NCBI RefSeq assembly: GCF_049706645.1
Contig: NZ_JBNAKP010000035.1
Coordinates: 1 to 64,000, forward strand
Source: Methanosarcina sp049706645
GTDB lineage: Archaea; Halobacteriota; Methanosarcinia; Methanosarcinales; Methanosarcinaceae
Reading direction: 5' to 3'
Length of the DNA stretch: 64,000 nucleotides
Positions within the stretch are counted from its first letter, which is position 1. Each line of letters opens with the position of its first letter. Of this stretch, positions 7,531 through 16,598 are shown piece after piece. Below the pieces are notes generated by a model. It was not told the DNA's origin and made no database searches. It saw nothing but the letters and a program-made list of their open reading frames with translations. Made by a program: the position numbers and the translations under genes.

Positions 7531-9714
7531 TTAATACTCGATAAGAACATTGATATCCCCCCTCTTTTTGGATACGTTGACCAGCGTTTCGCACTCGACC
7601 TTCCTGAAATTCAGATCTGTCAGTGTGTTGCCGACCTTCACGTTGTTGAACTGCACGTTGTCCAGCCACGAAGGCAGATGGGGCTTGCTGATGATCAGAC
7701 GGTTGTTCAGGGCGTCGGGAGCTATGCCCAGGCTGGCGATTAACATAAATGGCATGGTTCCAGACGCCCACGCCTGCGGGCTACAGGCTATAGGGTATTT
7801 CACTGGGATGCCGTACTCCGAGCGCGCCAGCCCACTGAAGCATTCCGGCAGACGGTAGTCCTTGAACGCCCTGGCCACCTCATATATGCCCGTGAACAAT
7901 AAGGACATCTCATTGATGAATCCATACTTTCTCAAGCCCATGGCAATGATCGCATTGTCGTGAGGCCAGACAGTGCCGTTGTGGTACCCTAGCGGGTTGT
8001 ATCGTGGCTCTTTCGATGACAGAGTGCGAATGCCCCATTCAGTGAACATGTCGTCTCTGAAGATCCTGTCGACCATGTATTTTACGTATTTTTGATCGAT
8101 GATTCCTGTCCACAGGCACTGCGCAGGGTTCGACGATATTACATCGCATATGCCTTCCGCGTCCAGCGCCTGGGCGAAAAATTGCCTGTCTTTCATCCAG
8201 AACTCCCGGTTGAACCTCTCTTTCAGTTCCCGGGCTTCCTTTTCAAGCCTGGCCGCGTCTCTTTCCCGACCCAGTCGCCTGAATAACGGCGCAAGGTGTC
8301 TTTTTGCCATGTACACGTATCCCTGTACTTCGGCAACAGCAATTGGTTGTTTCGCCAGCGTGCCATCTGAACGGCTGATAGAGTCGGGGGAGTCCTTCCA
8401 TCCCTGGTTGTAAATGCCCAATGGGGATTTCACCGCATAGTAGACAAAACCATTTCCTTCCATATTGGCGTAGATATTGATCCATTCCAGGGCCCGGTCC
8501 ACATTGTCTTCCAGCTGCTTGACCAACTCGATGTCCCCAGTCCAATTCACATATTCGGTCAGAAGGATCAGGAACAGGGGCGTGGCGTCGACGGTGCCGT
8601 AGTAAGGCGAATGTGGGATCAGGTTCAGGTTAGCCAGCTCGCCCTGCCTCAGCTCGTGAAGCATTTTACCGGGCTCCTGGTCCCTCCAGTCATCTGAGAT
8701 GTCGCTTTGGAATTTTGCGTTCACCAGCAGCGTGCTTTTTGCCAGCCCCGCCTCGAAAGGCAATAGCTGGAGAGCCGAGATGATGCTATCCCGCCCGAAT
8801 AGTGCGTCATACCAGGGTACTCCGGCCGAATGGAACAAGTCTCCGTTAAGGCTCATGCGCATCATGTTTAGGTCGGCCAGAGAGCGCATCATGATGCTGT
8901 TGAAAATGTTATTGCTGGTAGGTATGTTGTTGCAGCAATCGAGGGTCTTAACGTAGGACTTCATGATCTGGTTCATTCGCTCATCGGGATTTTTCACTGG
9001 CCGTTCCGGTTCCTGTCCAGGCTTAATCTCCTCGGCGGAGATTTCCACATTGACCGTCTGTGACCCGCGGGGAGCTATCTTTAGCTCGAATGTGCATTTT
9101 TTCCCTTCAACCCTTGTTGGCAATGGATCAAATGCGATGATCGTATTGCGCCGACGCTTGTCCTCTCCCTCGTAGGATAAGTAAAGATTTTTACCATCGA
9201 ACCGGGCAGGCAACACTTTCCCAGCGGTCGGAGGGGCGATGCCCCTGACGGTGAACATGTCTGCGAAATCTGCGTCGAATTCAAAAGTAAGTCTCAAATT
9301 CACAGGAAACATGTTGAAGTTCCGGATGGTCTGGCTATGCCGGATGCATCCTGGTATGACCGTGGCCAGGATGCCGAGGAGCGTTTCTTTGGCGACTGTG
9401 GTGCCCGTGCAATCCTTTAGTTCCGGGTTGGTGACCATAAGCGTCGATCTGAAACCATTCACGTCACTGGACAAAACCCGCGTCGGAGGCATGTCCATGA
9501 GTCGCATGAGAAAACCACTCAGGTACCTGCAATCACGGTAATAGAGGCCATACCCGTAATTTTCTGTAATAGGTATCTCGCCATTCTCTTGCGTTACGAG
9601 CGTCAGCTCGTCGTCCCGTATGACCATACTGTTGATAATGGTATTGGATAGGGTATGCCTCTTGTATATGTCCCAGGCTTCGGGGATTCTCTCTCGTTCA
9701 GAAAGCTCTAGCAC
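7531..9714 (-). CDS. glycogen debranching enzyme-type protein (amylo-alpha-1,6-glucosidase)
   Basis: The 727-residue product has the two-part layout of microbial debranching enzymes: an N-terminal beta domain typical of the GDE_N_bis type (about 30-230, with NYGYGLYYRDCRYLSGFLMR) and a C-terminal (alpha/alpha)6 barrel with VPWYDALFGRDSIISALQL (about 300), GWKDSPDSI, and the late HNGTVWPHDNAIIAMG. Such enzymes hydrolyse alpha-1,6 branch points or related glycosidic bonds; the exact substrate is open. The start is GTG at 9714. The gene is visibly richer in G and C than its neighbours, so it was probably imported. With the GH13 enzyme upstream it suggests use of storage glucan. No signal peptide. 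Confidence 0.85.
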   Translation of the reverse strand: MLELSERERIPEAWDIYKRHTLSNTIINSMVIRDDELTLVTQENGEIPITENYGYGLYYRDCRYLSGFLMRLMDMPPTRVLSSDVNGFRSTLMVTNPELKDCTGTTVAKETLLGILATVIPGCIRHSQTIRNFNMFPVNLRLTFEFDADFADMFTVRGIAPPTAGKVLPARFDGKNLYLSYEGEDKRRRNTIIAFDPLPTRVEGKKCTFELKIAPRGSQTVNVEISAEEIKPGQEPERPVKNPDERMNQIMKSYVKTLDCCNNIPTSNNIFNSIMMRSLADLNMMRMSLNGDLFHSAGVPWYDALFGRDSIISALQLLPFEAGLAKSTLLVNAKFQSDISDDWRDQEPGKMLHELRQGELANLNLIPHSPYYGTVDATPLFLILLTEYVNWTGDIELVKQLEDNVDRALEWINIYANMEGNGFVYYAVKSPLGIYNQGWKDSPDSISRSDGTLAKQPIAVAEVQGYVYMAKRHLAPLFRRLGRERDAARLEKEARELKERFNREFWMKDRQFFAQALDAEGICDVISSNPAQCLWTGIIDQKYVKYMVDRIFRDDMFTEWGIRTLSSKEPRYNPLGYHNGTVWPHDNAIIAMGLRKYGFINEMSLLFTGIYEVARAFKDYRLPECFSGLARSEYGIPVKYPIACSPQAWASGTMPFMLIASLGIAPDALNNRLIISKPHLPSWLDNVQFNNVKVGNTLTDLNFRKVECETLVNVSKKRGDINVLIEY

Positions 9715-9743
9715 GCAAATTCCTCACAACATAATTTCAATTT

Positions 9744-9977
9744 TTATATAGTGACTGCAGCCTTCAGGACATGCTCTGCCGTCAGGTCGCTTCTTACAAA
9801 AACTGCATGGTCAGACTGGTCACATATCCAAAGCGTATGCTTTCCGCCGTCATTGGCGTAAGCAGAACTTTTTCCATATGGAATCAATCTCAATAAACGC
9901 TCATTTTTCATAAGATCCAGGAGTGGTACAGGTTTTGGAGTAGTTGTCCAGGTTTTGGAGTAAGTATTCATTCTCAC
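9744..9977 (-). CDS. small hypothetical protein upstream of the debranching gene
   Basis: A 77-codon frame ending 29 bases before the debranching gene. The C-terminal half (HTLWICDQSDHAVFVRSDLT) looks protein-like; the N-terminal part lies over a short direct repeat (caggttttggagta twice, near 9928-9963) and is dubious. No family recognised. It could be the end of a longer decayed gene. Confidence 0.3.
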   Translation of the reverse strand: MRMNTYSKTWTTTPKPVPLLDLMKNERLLRLIPYGKSSAYANDGGKHTLWICDQSDHAVFVRSDLTAEHVLKAAVTI

Positions 9978-9998
9978 ATATTTTATGCACTTGCCTAG

Positions 9999-10208
9999 CT
10001 AAAAAGTGATGTTGATATCTTCAACTAGTAACTCATTATCGGCAAGTACTGGATATTCCTTGCTGGTGTGATAACCCACAGGACGATGATTACAGGCGAT
10101 ATGCTTGAATTCGACACATTGGGGGAAATACAATTGATCAAATCCAGGAAAGTATTCTTGCTTTGTTTGTTTATCGGGAACTGAAAGTTCCCTTAAAAAA
10201 GAGACCAT
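9999..10208 (-). CDS. small hypothetical protein
   Basis: A 69-codon frame between the two glucan genes, with aromatic-rich segment QEYFPGFDQLYFPQCVEFKH. No ribosome site or known domain is evident. Listed because it fills the only gap in a run of same-strand genes, with low confidence. Confidence 0.25.
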   Translation of the reverse strand: MVSFLRELSVPDKQTKQEYFPGFDQLYFPQCVEFKHIACNHRPVGYHTSKEYPVLADNELLVEDINITF

Positions 10209-10256
10209 AGCATTCTACCATTTTCTTCATTTTAATTAAGATTAAGGGTTTTGGGA

Positions 10257-12263
10257 CTAATTCAACCACAAGGTTTGATATGGCTCAAGAGAAACAATTA
10301 ATTTTTCACATTTTAAACAAACATTTATTTTTTCACGATCAATAAGATTTACCATACCTGTCGTTTTACCTATCTTTTCAACTAAATCATTTGATAATGT
10401 AAGAGAAGTCTCTAATTTTTCTCCAGATAAATTATTTACAACAATCACATACTGATCGTCACTATTTATTCGATAGGAAAAAATCTCTTTATTGTCTGAT
10501 TCTAATCTGGATAATTTTCCTCTTCCTAAAACAGGCATCCCTTTTCGCACTTCTATTAAGTTCTTGACTGTTTTGTAGATTACATTGTCTTTCTCTGAAC
10601 TATAGAAGTCACTCTTTAAGATAGGGCCGCGGTTAATATCTCGACTATCAAAAGAACAAAAGTTTGTATCTATTTTATTTAGAACTTCCTTACGCTTATT
10701 TTCAGCTTCTTCTCCATGATTCGTGTTATTTTCGGCTCCAATTTCATCTCCATAGTAAATTACAGGCATCCCGGGAAGAGAAAGAAGTATAGCAAAAGCA
10801 AGACCTATTTTCGCTGGATTTTTGTCCAGGAAATTAGCCATTCTGCCGCTAATTCCAAGACCCTTAAAATCTTTACCCTTTGAAAGTAATGCATCATAAA
10901 TAATTTTTCGGGTACTGGTATCAGCCATCTCAACAGTCAATTCGTCATGTACTCTTAAAAATTGAGCCCATGCAGTGGATTCAGGAATAGGAGGAGTTTC
11001 TTCATGTACATTCCAGAAATATTCGTTACTTCCTGTAATTAAGCTTGCCCAAATTGCAGGCATATACGGAAAATTATAAGCAACTTGAACCCCATCTGTT
11101 CGGGTTAAATTTTCGCCTCCGTAAATATCAAAAACGCGTTCTTTGCTAAAATATTTAAGAACCTCTTCTGGGGGTTCACAGGCTTCAGCGTGAAAAATTG
11201 ATCTAGGGCCGATTGCCTGATTAAATGAACTTAAAATCTTGATTATACAGTGAGTCCTTGGCTGATTTTCAGCATTTGTACCTTTTTCCTTTATAAGAAA
11301 AGGAATAGCATCCAATCTGAATATATCTATACCTTTATTGCTCCAAAAAGCGATTATTTTCTCCAGCACATAGTAAAGAACCTCGGGATTTTCCCAGTTT
11401 ATATCAAGCTGGAAAGGATAGAATGTATGATAAAGATAATAATCATCTCTGCCGATATTGACTTTCCTGTAGTGAGTTTCCTCACTGGCATCGGTAAAAA
11501 TTAACCTTCTTTCTGACGGAGGGCCTCCGTCTTCTTCAATATATTTAATTATCGTACCGTCCTGCGAACATTCATACTTTGGTGGCTCTTTGCGAAATAC
11601 GAAGTAATCCAGTTTACTGACATCACCATTTAAGGCGTCTTGAAACCATTCATGCTGATCCGAAAAATGATTCAATACTAAATCTGCTTGTATTTTAAAT
11701 CCATATTTTTTCGCCTCTGCCATAAACTGATCAAACTCAGCAATCCCACCAAGATCTTCTCTAACTTTTTGAGGGTCTCGAACATCAAAACCTGCGTCAC
11801 CCATTGGAGAATCCATAAAAGGCAAAATATATAGTGTTGTCACTCCTAAATCTTTAAGATAAGGGAGCATTTCTATCAAATCTTTAAATGTATTGGTAGT
11901 ATTTTTATTTTTTACACCAAATTGATCTGCATAGAACGTGTACATTATTTCGTCTTTATACCAGCTGCAATCTCTTGTGATATCATCCATTTTTAAAGAA
12001 GCTAGACGTTCCGATCTCGCTCTTTCAATAATTTCCAGAATATTTGCAAACATCTCATCTACTTTGTCTTCTCCATAGACCTTTTCCAATGCTGGTTTAA
12101 TATCTATTTCAAGTTGTTTTAAATAGGTTATACGTTCTGATCTGGCTCTTTCAGTAATTTCTAGAATATTTGCAAACATCTCAACTACTTCGTCTTCTCC
12201 ATAAACCTTTTCCAGTGCCGGTTCAAAATCTATTTTGTTTTGTTCCGGTATTTCAAATACCAT
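10257..12263 (-). CDS. GH13 alpha-amylase-family enzyme (trehalose synthase/glucosyltransferase-like)
   Basis: The 668-residue product has a GH13 (beta/alpha)8 barrel from about residue 100: DLVLNHFSDQHEWF (region I), GIDIFRLDAIPFL with the nucleophile Asp (region II), FHAEACEPPEE with the acid/base Glu (region III) and FLRVHDELTVE (region IV). A C-terminal beta domain follows. Layout is nearest to trehalose synthase or amylosucrase-like members; substrate cannot be set from sequence alone. Residues about 10-50 and 52-92 are a tandem copy of one 42-residue unit (PALEKVYGEDEV...ERARSER). Start ATG with GAGAGGGTG upstream. AT-rich, unlike the debranching gene. No signal peptide. Confidence 0.83.
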   Translation of the reverse strand: MVFEIPEQNKIDFEPALEKVYGEDEVVEMFANILEITERARSERITYLKQLEIDIKPALEKVYGEDKVDEMFANILEIIERARSERLASLKMDDITRDCSWYKDEIMYTFYADQFGVKNKNTTNTFKDLIEMLPYLKDLGVTTLYILPFMDSPMGDAGFDVRDPQKVREDLGGIAEFDQFMAEAKKYGFKIQADLVLNHFSDQHEWFQDALNGDVSKLDYFVFRKEPPKYECSQDGTIIKYIEEDGGPPSERRLIFTDASEETHYRKVNIGRDDYYLYHTFYPFQLDINWENPEVLYYVLEKIIAFWSNKGIDIFRLDAIPFLIKEKGTNAENQPRTHCIIKILSSFNQAIGPRSIFHAEACEPPEEVLKYFSKERVFDIYGGENLTRTDGVQVAYNFPYMPAIWASLITGSNEYFWNVHEETPPIPESTAWAQFLRVHDELTVEMADTSTRKIIYDALLSKGKDFKGLGISGRMANFLDKNPAKIGLAFAILLSLPGMPVIYYGDEIGAENNTNHGEEAENKRKEVLNKIDTNFCSFDSRDINRGPILKSDFYSSEKDNVIYKTVKNLIEVRKGMPVLGRGKLSRLESDNKEIFSYRINSDDQYVIVVNNLSGEKLETSLTLSNDLVEKIGKTTGMVNLIDREKINVCLKCEKLIVSLEPYQTLWLN

Positions 12264-12949
12264 CAGACACCCTCTCTTGAGATCGGTGCAAAATCAAATA
12301 AATCCATGATAATCGCCCTCTAATTTTATTAAATTCCGGTTATCTTATTAACAATCCTCAGATATCATAAAGGCAAAAAAATACTAAAATAATTTATTTC
12401 TTTATTACATACTTCTTAATGTATTTATCTATTTTTTTATTATTGTCTAATGCTGAGTGCTAATGTTTTTTTAGAAGGTACAATCCTAAAATTGTATAAT
12501 CCTACAGTTGTACAATCCTAACATAATACAAGCCAAAAATAAGCCTGCTAAGAGCAGGTCTTAATAATTAAATTTAGTTCCACAATTGGGATAGATTTAT
12601 ACATTTAAACTGAAAAATCAACAATAAATCGTTAAAAGTTTAAAAATAATTTCAACCAATCAAGCTTTAAATATCTCTTTCTGAAGGGCATTAGTACTCT
12701 CAAAGAAAAGAAGGAAAAAGGTTTAGGTTAAAAAATAAACTCTCCGATTATAGTGAAATTTAAAAGGACTGCTGATATTCAGGTTTTTCAAAATATTATA
12801 TGTGCAAAGATGGACTAACAAAATAGAGTTAGTAAGAACTTAGTGTGAGATATGTAATTCTAACCACAACCGGCTTATAATTGGATTAATCCATCACCTT
12901 TGGCTAAGCGGAAGGCTATCATGTAACAAATATATATACTGCAATTGAG
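12264..12949. other. AT-rich spacer with a 16-bp tandem repeat
   Basis: No gene supported. Three 16-base units of the form gta(c/t)aatccta... lie at 12478-12525. This is the upstream region of the GH13 gene and should hold its promoter. Confidence 0.5.
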
Positions 12950-12988
12950 TGCGAGGAGTGCGATTCGAACGCCCGAACTCCTATGAGA
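12950..12988 (-). repeat. tRNA-Leu 3' fragment, copy 3
   Basis: About 39 bases match the 3' end of tRNA-Leu (T-arm and variable arm) with a few changes, only 104 bases from the intact gene and in the same orientation. Confidence 0.8.
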
Positions 12989-13091
12989 ATATATCGTAAA
13001 CTTAAATCCTTTGATTCAGCTTCCTGCCATAACCCCAGAAGATATAAAAAATAGATATGAGCAAAAAAGTAGCTAATTAAAAAAAGTTTAA

Positions 13092-13176
13092 TGCGAGAGG
13101 TGCGATTCGAACGCACGAACTCCTACAAGACTAGGCTCTGAACCTAGCGCCTTTGACCTGGCTGGGCAACTCTCGC
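13092..13176 (-). tRNA. tRNA-Leu (CAG)
   Basis: The 85-base sequence folds as a class II tRNA: acceptor GCGAGAG/CTCTCGC with discriminator A, anticodon stem CTAGG/CCTAG around loop TTCAGAG (anticodon CAG), a long variable arm and a T-arm with GTTCGAATC. CCA is not encoded. Fragments of this gene recur at 3775, 6950, 12950 and 13204, so it is the likely insertion target of the accessory region. Confidence 0.95.
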
Positions 13177-13203
13177 ATACGGGTATTTCTTAATTAAAAA
13201 GCT

Positions 13204-13221
13204 GGCTGGGCAACCCTTGCA
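13204..13221 (-). repeat. tRNA-Leu 5' fragment
   Basis: ggctgggcaacccttgca resembles the 5' end of the tRNA-Leu (acceptor and D-arm) with two changes, 28 bases upstream of the intact gene. Together with the 3' fragments it suggests that more than one copy of the gene has been split here. Confidence 0.65.
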
Positions 13222-13441
13222 TGATATAGCTTATGTTGCAGGAGCAATAGTAGTGCTCTTTGTTCTTATACTTTTTCCTTGAAAGCCTCTTCGGAGGACG
13301 AAATTCGTCTGGACTCTTTTAATAATTTGCTTTTTCAGGGGCGGAATTTAACGCCGATTAAACCGGAACTCAAAAGACAGGAACCGGAAAAACCATGAAT
13401 ATTATAAAATATATAAAGTAGGTTTGGAATTGATGAAATTT

Positions 13442-14350
13442 TCATCTCATCAATTTCAGGATAAGGGCTTTTTGCGCATGCAGGCGGTTCTCGGCTTCTT
13501 CGAAAATTACGGAATTCGGGCCGTCCATGACTTCATCCGTAATCTCAAGGCCTCGCCGGGCTGGCAGGCAATGCATAACTATTACGTCCGGCTTTGCGAT
13601 TCCAAGGAGTTCGGTGTTAACCTGGAAAGCGGAAAAGTCCTTCAGGCGTCTCTCCTGTTCGGCTTCGTCGCCCATGGAGACCCAGACATCCGTATAAATG
13701 ATATCTGCATCTTTTGCGGCAATTTTGGGGTCGTCTGTAATTGTGAACTTGCCTCCGAGGGCTTTTGCCTTTTCAAGGAATTCGGCTTTCGGTTCATATC
13801 CTTTCGGGCAGGCTATGACAAATTCCATTCCCATAATAGCCGAGCCTAGCAGGGCTGAGTTGCAGACGTTATTTCCGTCTCCCACCCAGGCGAACTTCAG
13901 GCCTTCGAACCTGCGCTTGTATTCCATGATTGTCATGAAATCGCCCAGGATCTGACAGGGGTGTTCCCGGTCCGAAAGCGCATTGATCACGGGTATGGTT
14001 GAGTATTCGGCTAATTTCTTTACAGTTTCGTGGCTCATAACTCTAGCCATGAGTCCGTGAAGGTAGCCTGAGAGGGTTCTGGCAGTGTCCTCAATAGTTT
14101 CACCTCTTCCTACCTGGATATCTCTGGAATTCAGGTAAAGGGCGTGTCCTCCGAAATCAGTCATTGCAACCTCAAAGGATACCCTGGTTCTGGTGGAAGA
14201 TTTCTCGAAAATCATCCCGAGGCTTTTATTCTTCAGGAACTCTGTAGATTCTCCTGCCTTGCGTTTTTCTTTCAGGTCTGCGGCCGATTCGAGGAGGTCA
14301 TAGATCTCCTCTCTGGACAGGTCAGTTATCGAAAGTACATCCTTCTTCAT
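13442..14350 (-). CDS. argF: ornithine carbamoyltransferase
   Basis: Catalyses carbamoyl phosphate plus ornithine to citrulline in arginine synthesis (EC 2.1.3.3). Seen: the carbamoyl-phosphate loop SSTRTRVSFE (about 51-60), HPCQILGDF, the ornithine-side motif DVWVSMGDE (about 228) and HCLPARRG (about 268). At 302 residues it is full length and cytosolic. The ATG follows GGGGTTGAAGCG. Three 20-base tandem units lie just upstream (14371-14420) where the promoter or leader should be. It is followed by the tRNA-Leu in the same direction. Confidence 0.97.
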   Translation of the reverse strand: MKKDVLSITDLSREEIYDLLESAADLKEKRKAGESTEFLKNKSLGMIFEKSSTRTRVSFEVAMTDFGGHALYLNSRDIQVGRGETIEDTARTLSGYLHGLMARVMSHETVKKLAEYSTIPVINALSDREHPCQILGDFMTIMEYKRRFEGLKFAWVGDGNNVCNSALLGSAIMGMEFVIACPKGYEPKAEFLEKAKALGGKFTITDDPKIAAKDADIIYTDVWVSMGDEAEQERRLKDFSAFQVNTELLGIAKPDVIVMHCLPARRGLEITDEVMDGPNSVIFEEAENRLHAQKALILKLMR

Positions 14351-14370
14351 CGCTTCAACCCCGATTTTAT

Positions 14371-14420
14371 TCTAGCTAAATCTACTCCATTCTAGCTGAA
14401 TTTACTTCATTCTGGCTGAA
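14371..14420. repeat. 20-bp tandem repeat upstream of argF
   Basis: Two full units of tctagct(a/g)aat(c/t)tact(c/t)cat and a third half unit. It lies 21 bases in front of the argF start, so it would be in the leader or promoter. Confidence 0.8.
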
Positions 14421-14506
14421 CTTAAACTTTATATTACTGCATAGTACTTATTTGCACGCTGTACTTTTGCAGGACTCTTCAGGCAGTCAGCCTCTATTCC
14501 AGGCAG

Positions 14507-15808
14507 TTAGCCTCTAAGTTCTTTCATATGGGATATTCTCTTCTGGATAAGAGCGGCAGTCCCAATGTCTTTCCGGAAAAATAGCTTACCCCTGAGATTT
14601 TCAAGGGCGTTCTGGGCAATTTTTTCGGCTGCAGCTATGGTTTCCGCAATCCCGACAACTGCAATGGCTCGGGAGCCGGTTGTATAAACTTTCCCTTCTT
14701 TTTCGTAGACACTGGCATAGTAAATGGAAGCTTCCCCGACATCTCCTACACTTACCTCGCTGTCCTTTTCAGGCTTATCAGGGTAGCCTGCGGGAACGGC
14801 GTACTTACACACAGTCGCTTTCTTGCTGAAGCTTACAGGCAAGTCTCCAAGGGTTCCTTCAACCACAGCAGACATAATTTCCACGAAATCGGTTTCAATG
14901 AGGGGTATCACATTCATGGCTTCGGGGTCACCGAACCGTGCATTGAACTCGACGACTTTGGGGCCGCTGGCTGTAAGGATAAACTGGCCATAGAGAACAC
15001 CCTGATACCCGGTTCCAGTTTCCTCATAAAGTGCCTTTACGGTATCCTGCATAATCTTTTTTGCTTTTCCAAGATCGTCAGGGAGCATAAAAGGCAGGAT
15101 TTCCCCGGCGTCGGTATATGAACCCATGCCGCCTGTATTGGGTCCAAGATCCCCTTCATAAGCTCTTTTATGGTCCTGGACAGCAGGGAAGAAGACAAGG
15201 CTCTTTCCGTCCACAAAGGCCTGAAGCGTAAACTCTTCTCCTATAAAGCGTTCCTCGATGACCACAGCCCCTTTCTCAAGAAGCTCACTTGTGTAGGCTT
15301 TGGCAGCTTCAAGATCAGGGAGCTGGTCTCCCATAACTTTTACGCCTTTGCCCCCTGTCAGGCCTGAGGGCTTGACGGCCACGTCGCCCAGTTTTTCTAT
15401 GAAAGCGTGTGCAGGTTGTTCCTCTGTGAAAACTTCATAGGCAGGGCAGCCTTCAATTCCATATTTTTTCATGAAATTTCTTGCCCAGGCCTTGTCAAAT
15501 TCTATAATCGCACAGGCTTTTTTAGGCCCTACAACCGGAATTCCGGCTTCCCAGAGGGCATCTGCAGCTCCTGCTGCAAGAGGAGCTTCAGGGCCTATAA
15601 AAGCCATTTCAACATTTCTGGCTTTTGCATACTCAACGACTTTTTCAATTTCGGTTTCCGTCTCAAGGAGAAAATCCTCACAGAGGGCGGCAATTCCGGG
15701 ATTTTTTTTCGCCATTAACGCATAAAGGGAGGGTTTATGCTTGCTTTTCTTGATTCCTTCGGCGATTGCATGTTCCCTTCCGCCTCCGCCGATGAGCAAA
15801 ATTTTCAT
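14507..15808 (-). CDS. purD: phosphoribosylamine-glycine ligase (GAR synthetase)
   Basis: Second step of purine synthesis: phosphoribosylamine, glycine and ATP give GAR (EC 6.3.4.13). An N-terminal nucleotide-type fold opens with ILLIGGGGREHAI; the ATP-grasp body includes KPSGLTGGKGVKVM (about 147-160), GPNTGGMGSY and VVEFNARFGDPEAM (about 288). About 433 residues, the usual length. Two ATGs are possible; the second (15808) stands seven bases from AGGAGA, whereas the first (15814) abuts it. The 3' end overlaps a 20-base direct repeat (14480-14518) that includes the stop codon. Confidence 0.96.
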   Translation of the reverse strand: MKILLIGGGGREHAIAEGIKKSKHKPSLYALMAKKNPGIAALCEDFLLETETEIEKVVEYAKARNVEMAFIGPEAPLAAGAADALWEAGIPVVGPKKACAIIEFDKAWARNFMKKYGIEGCPAYEVFTEEQPAHAFIEKLGDVAVKPSGLTGGKGVKVMGDQLPDLEAAKAYTSELLEKGAVVIEERFIGEEFTLQAFVDGKSLVFFPAVQDHKRAYEGDLGPNTGGMGSYTDAGEILPFMLPDDLGKAKKIMQDTVKALYEETGTGYQGVLYGQFILTASGPKVVEFNARFGDPEAMNVIPLIETDFVEIMSAVVEGTLGDLPVSFSKKATVCKYAVPAGYPDKPEKDSEVSVGDVGEASIYYASVYEKEGKVYTTGSRAIAVVGIAETIAAAEKIAQNALENLRGKLFFRKDIGTAALIQKRISHMKELRG

Positions 15809-16222
15809 TTTCATTCTCCTGGTTTTAAAAAGATTACTTTCTTATGTTCAGGTCTGGCTTTAATGTGTACTGATAAGAAGATGAGATAAGAAAAGGTAAT
15901 GAATTTTCAGTCCTCAAAACCTCTCGACGTTACTTTATGCAGCTATTTGTTTTTCTTGACAACACTTTTAATCAGGAATACACTGAAGGACTTCCTAGTT
16001 CTCTATTTCTTCTGATAAATATCTTCTCATTGTCAGGCTTCAAACCGAACTAAAGATCTTTCTTCTCAATATCTTTTCCAAAGCCTTGCGTCATTCTTTC
16101 CGGTGGTCGATCTTCCAGTTATCAAATTCTTTCCGCTGAACATGGGGTCTCAGGATTTCGTTATAGGCTCTGAAGCGCATATCCTGCCCTGACACGCAAA
16201 ACCTAATTTTGTTAATTAAAAA
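15809..16222. other. spacer with no supported gene
   Basis: Divergent promoter region of purD and the frameshifted decarboxylase-like gene. No open frame with a good start and no clear structure was seen. Confidence 0.5.
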
Positions 16223-16563
16223 ATGAGTAAACTCTCTCAGGAGATACAGGGTGCGAATCAAAACCCATATGAAATATTCCAGAAAGAGCACCCGGAAGTA
16301 GTAGCACGTTTTAATGATCTTATTGAAGCCCGGAGAGCCTTGAAAGGGCTTGATGCCAAAGCAAAACAGTTAATCAATATAGCCATTCAGTCTGCGAATC
16401 GAAACCCAAGAGGCGTACAGATGCATGCGATGATGGCAAAGCAGAGGGTGCAACTCGTGACGAAATTATCGGTGAAGTGATCTTGAACCTTCATCAGTCC
16501 GGTTTCGCTAAAACTCTTGAGTATCTTCCTGCAGCGATTTACGGATTTAAAGGTAAAACCTGA
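16223..16563 (+). pseudogene. frameshifted carboxymuconolactone decarboxylase-family gene
   Basis: From ATG 16223 the frame reads as a small AhpD/CMD-like protein (ARFNDLIEARRALKGLDAK, then NPRGVQMHAMMAKQ). Just after AMMAKQ the expected family sequence GATRDEIIGEVILNLHQSG continues in another frame to TGA at 16561. One missing base near 16443 explains it. These proteins are small oligomeric redox-type enzymes; here the usual CxxC of AhpD is not visible even when frames are joined. Real mutation and sequencing error cannot be told apart from this window. Confidence 0.7.
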
Positions 16564-16598
16564 AAGCTTCAGTAAAGGGAGTTGCTCTCGCACCTTCC

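Noticed and set aside
9928..9963. Repeated caggttttggagta as mobile element end
   Set aside because: Only two short direct copies, no inverted partner or transposase.
12919..13116. 65-codon frame opposite the tRNA fragment and tRNA-Leu
   Set aside because: It overlaps the tRNA gene and its fragment; no start signal.
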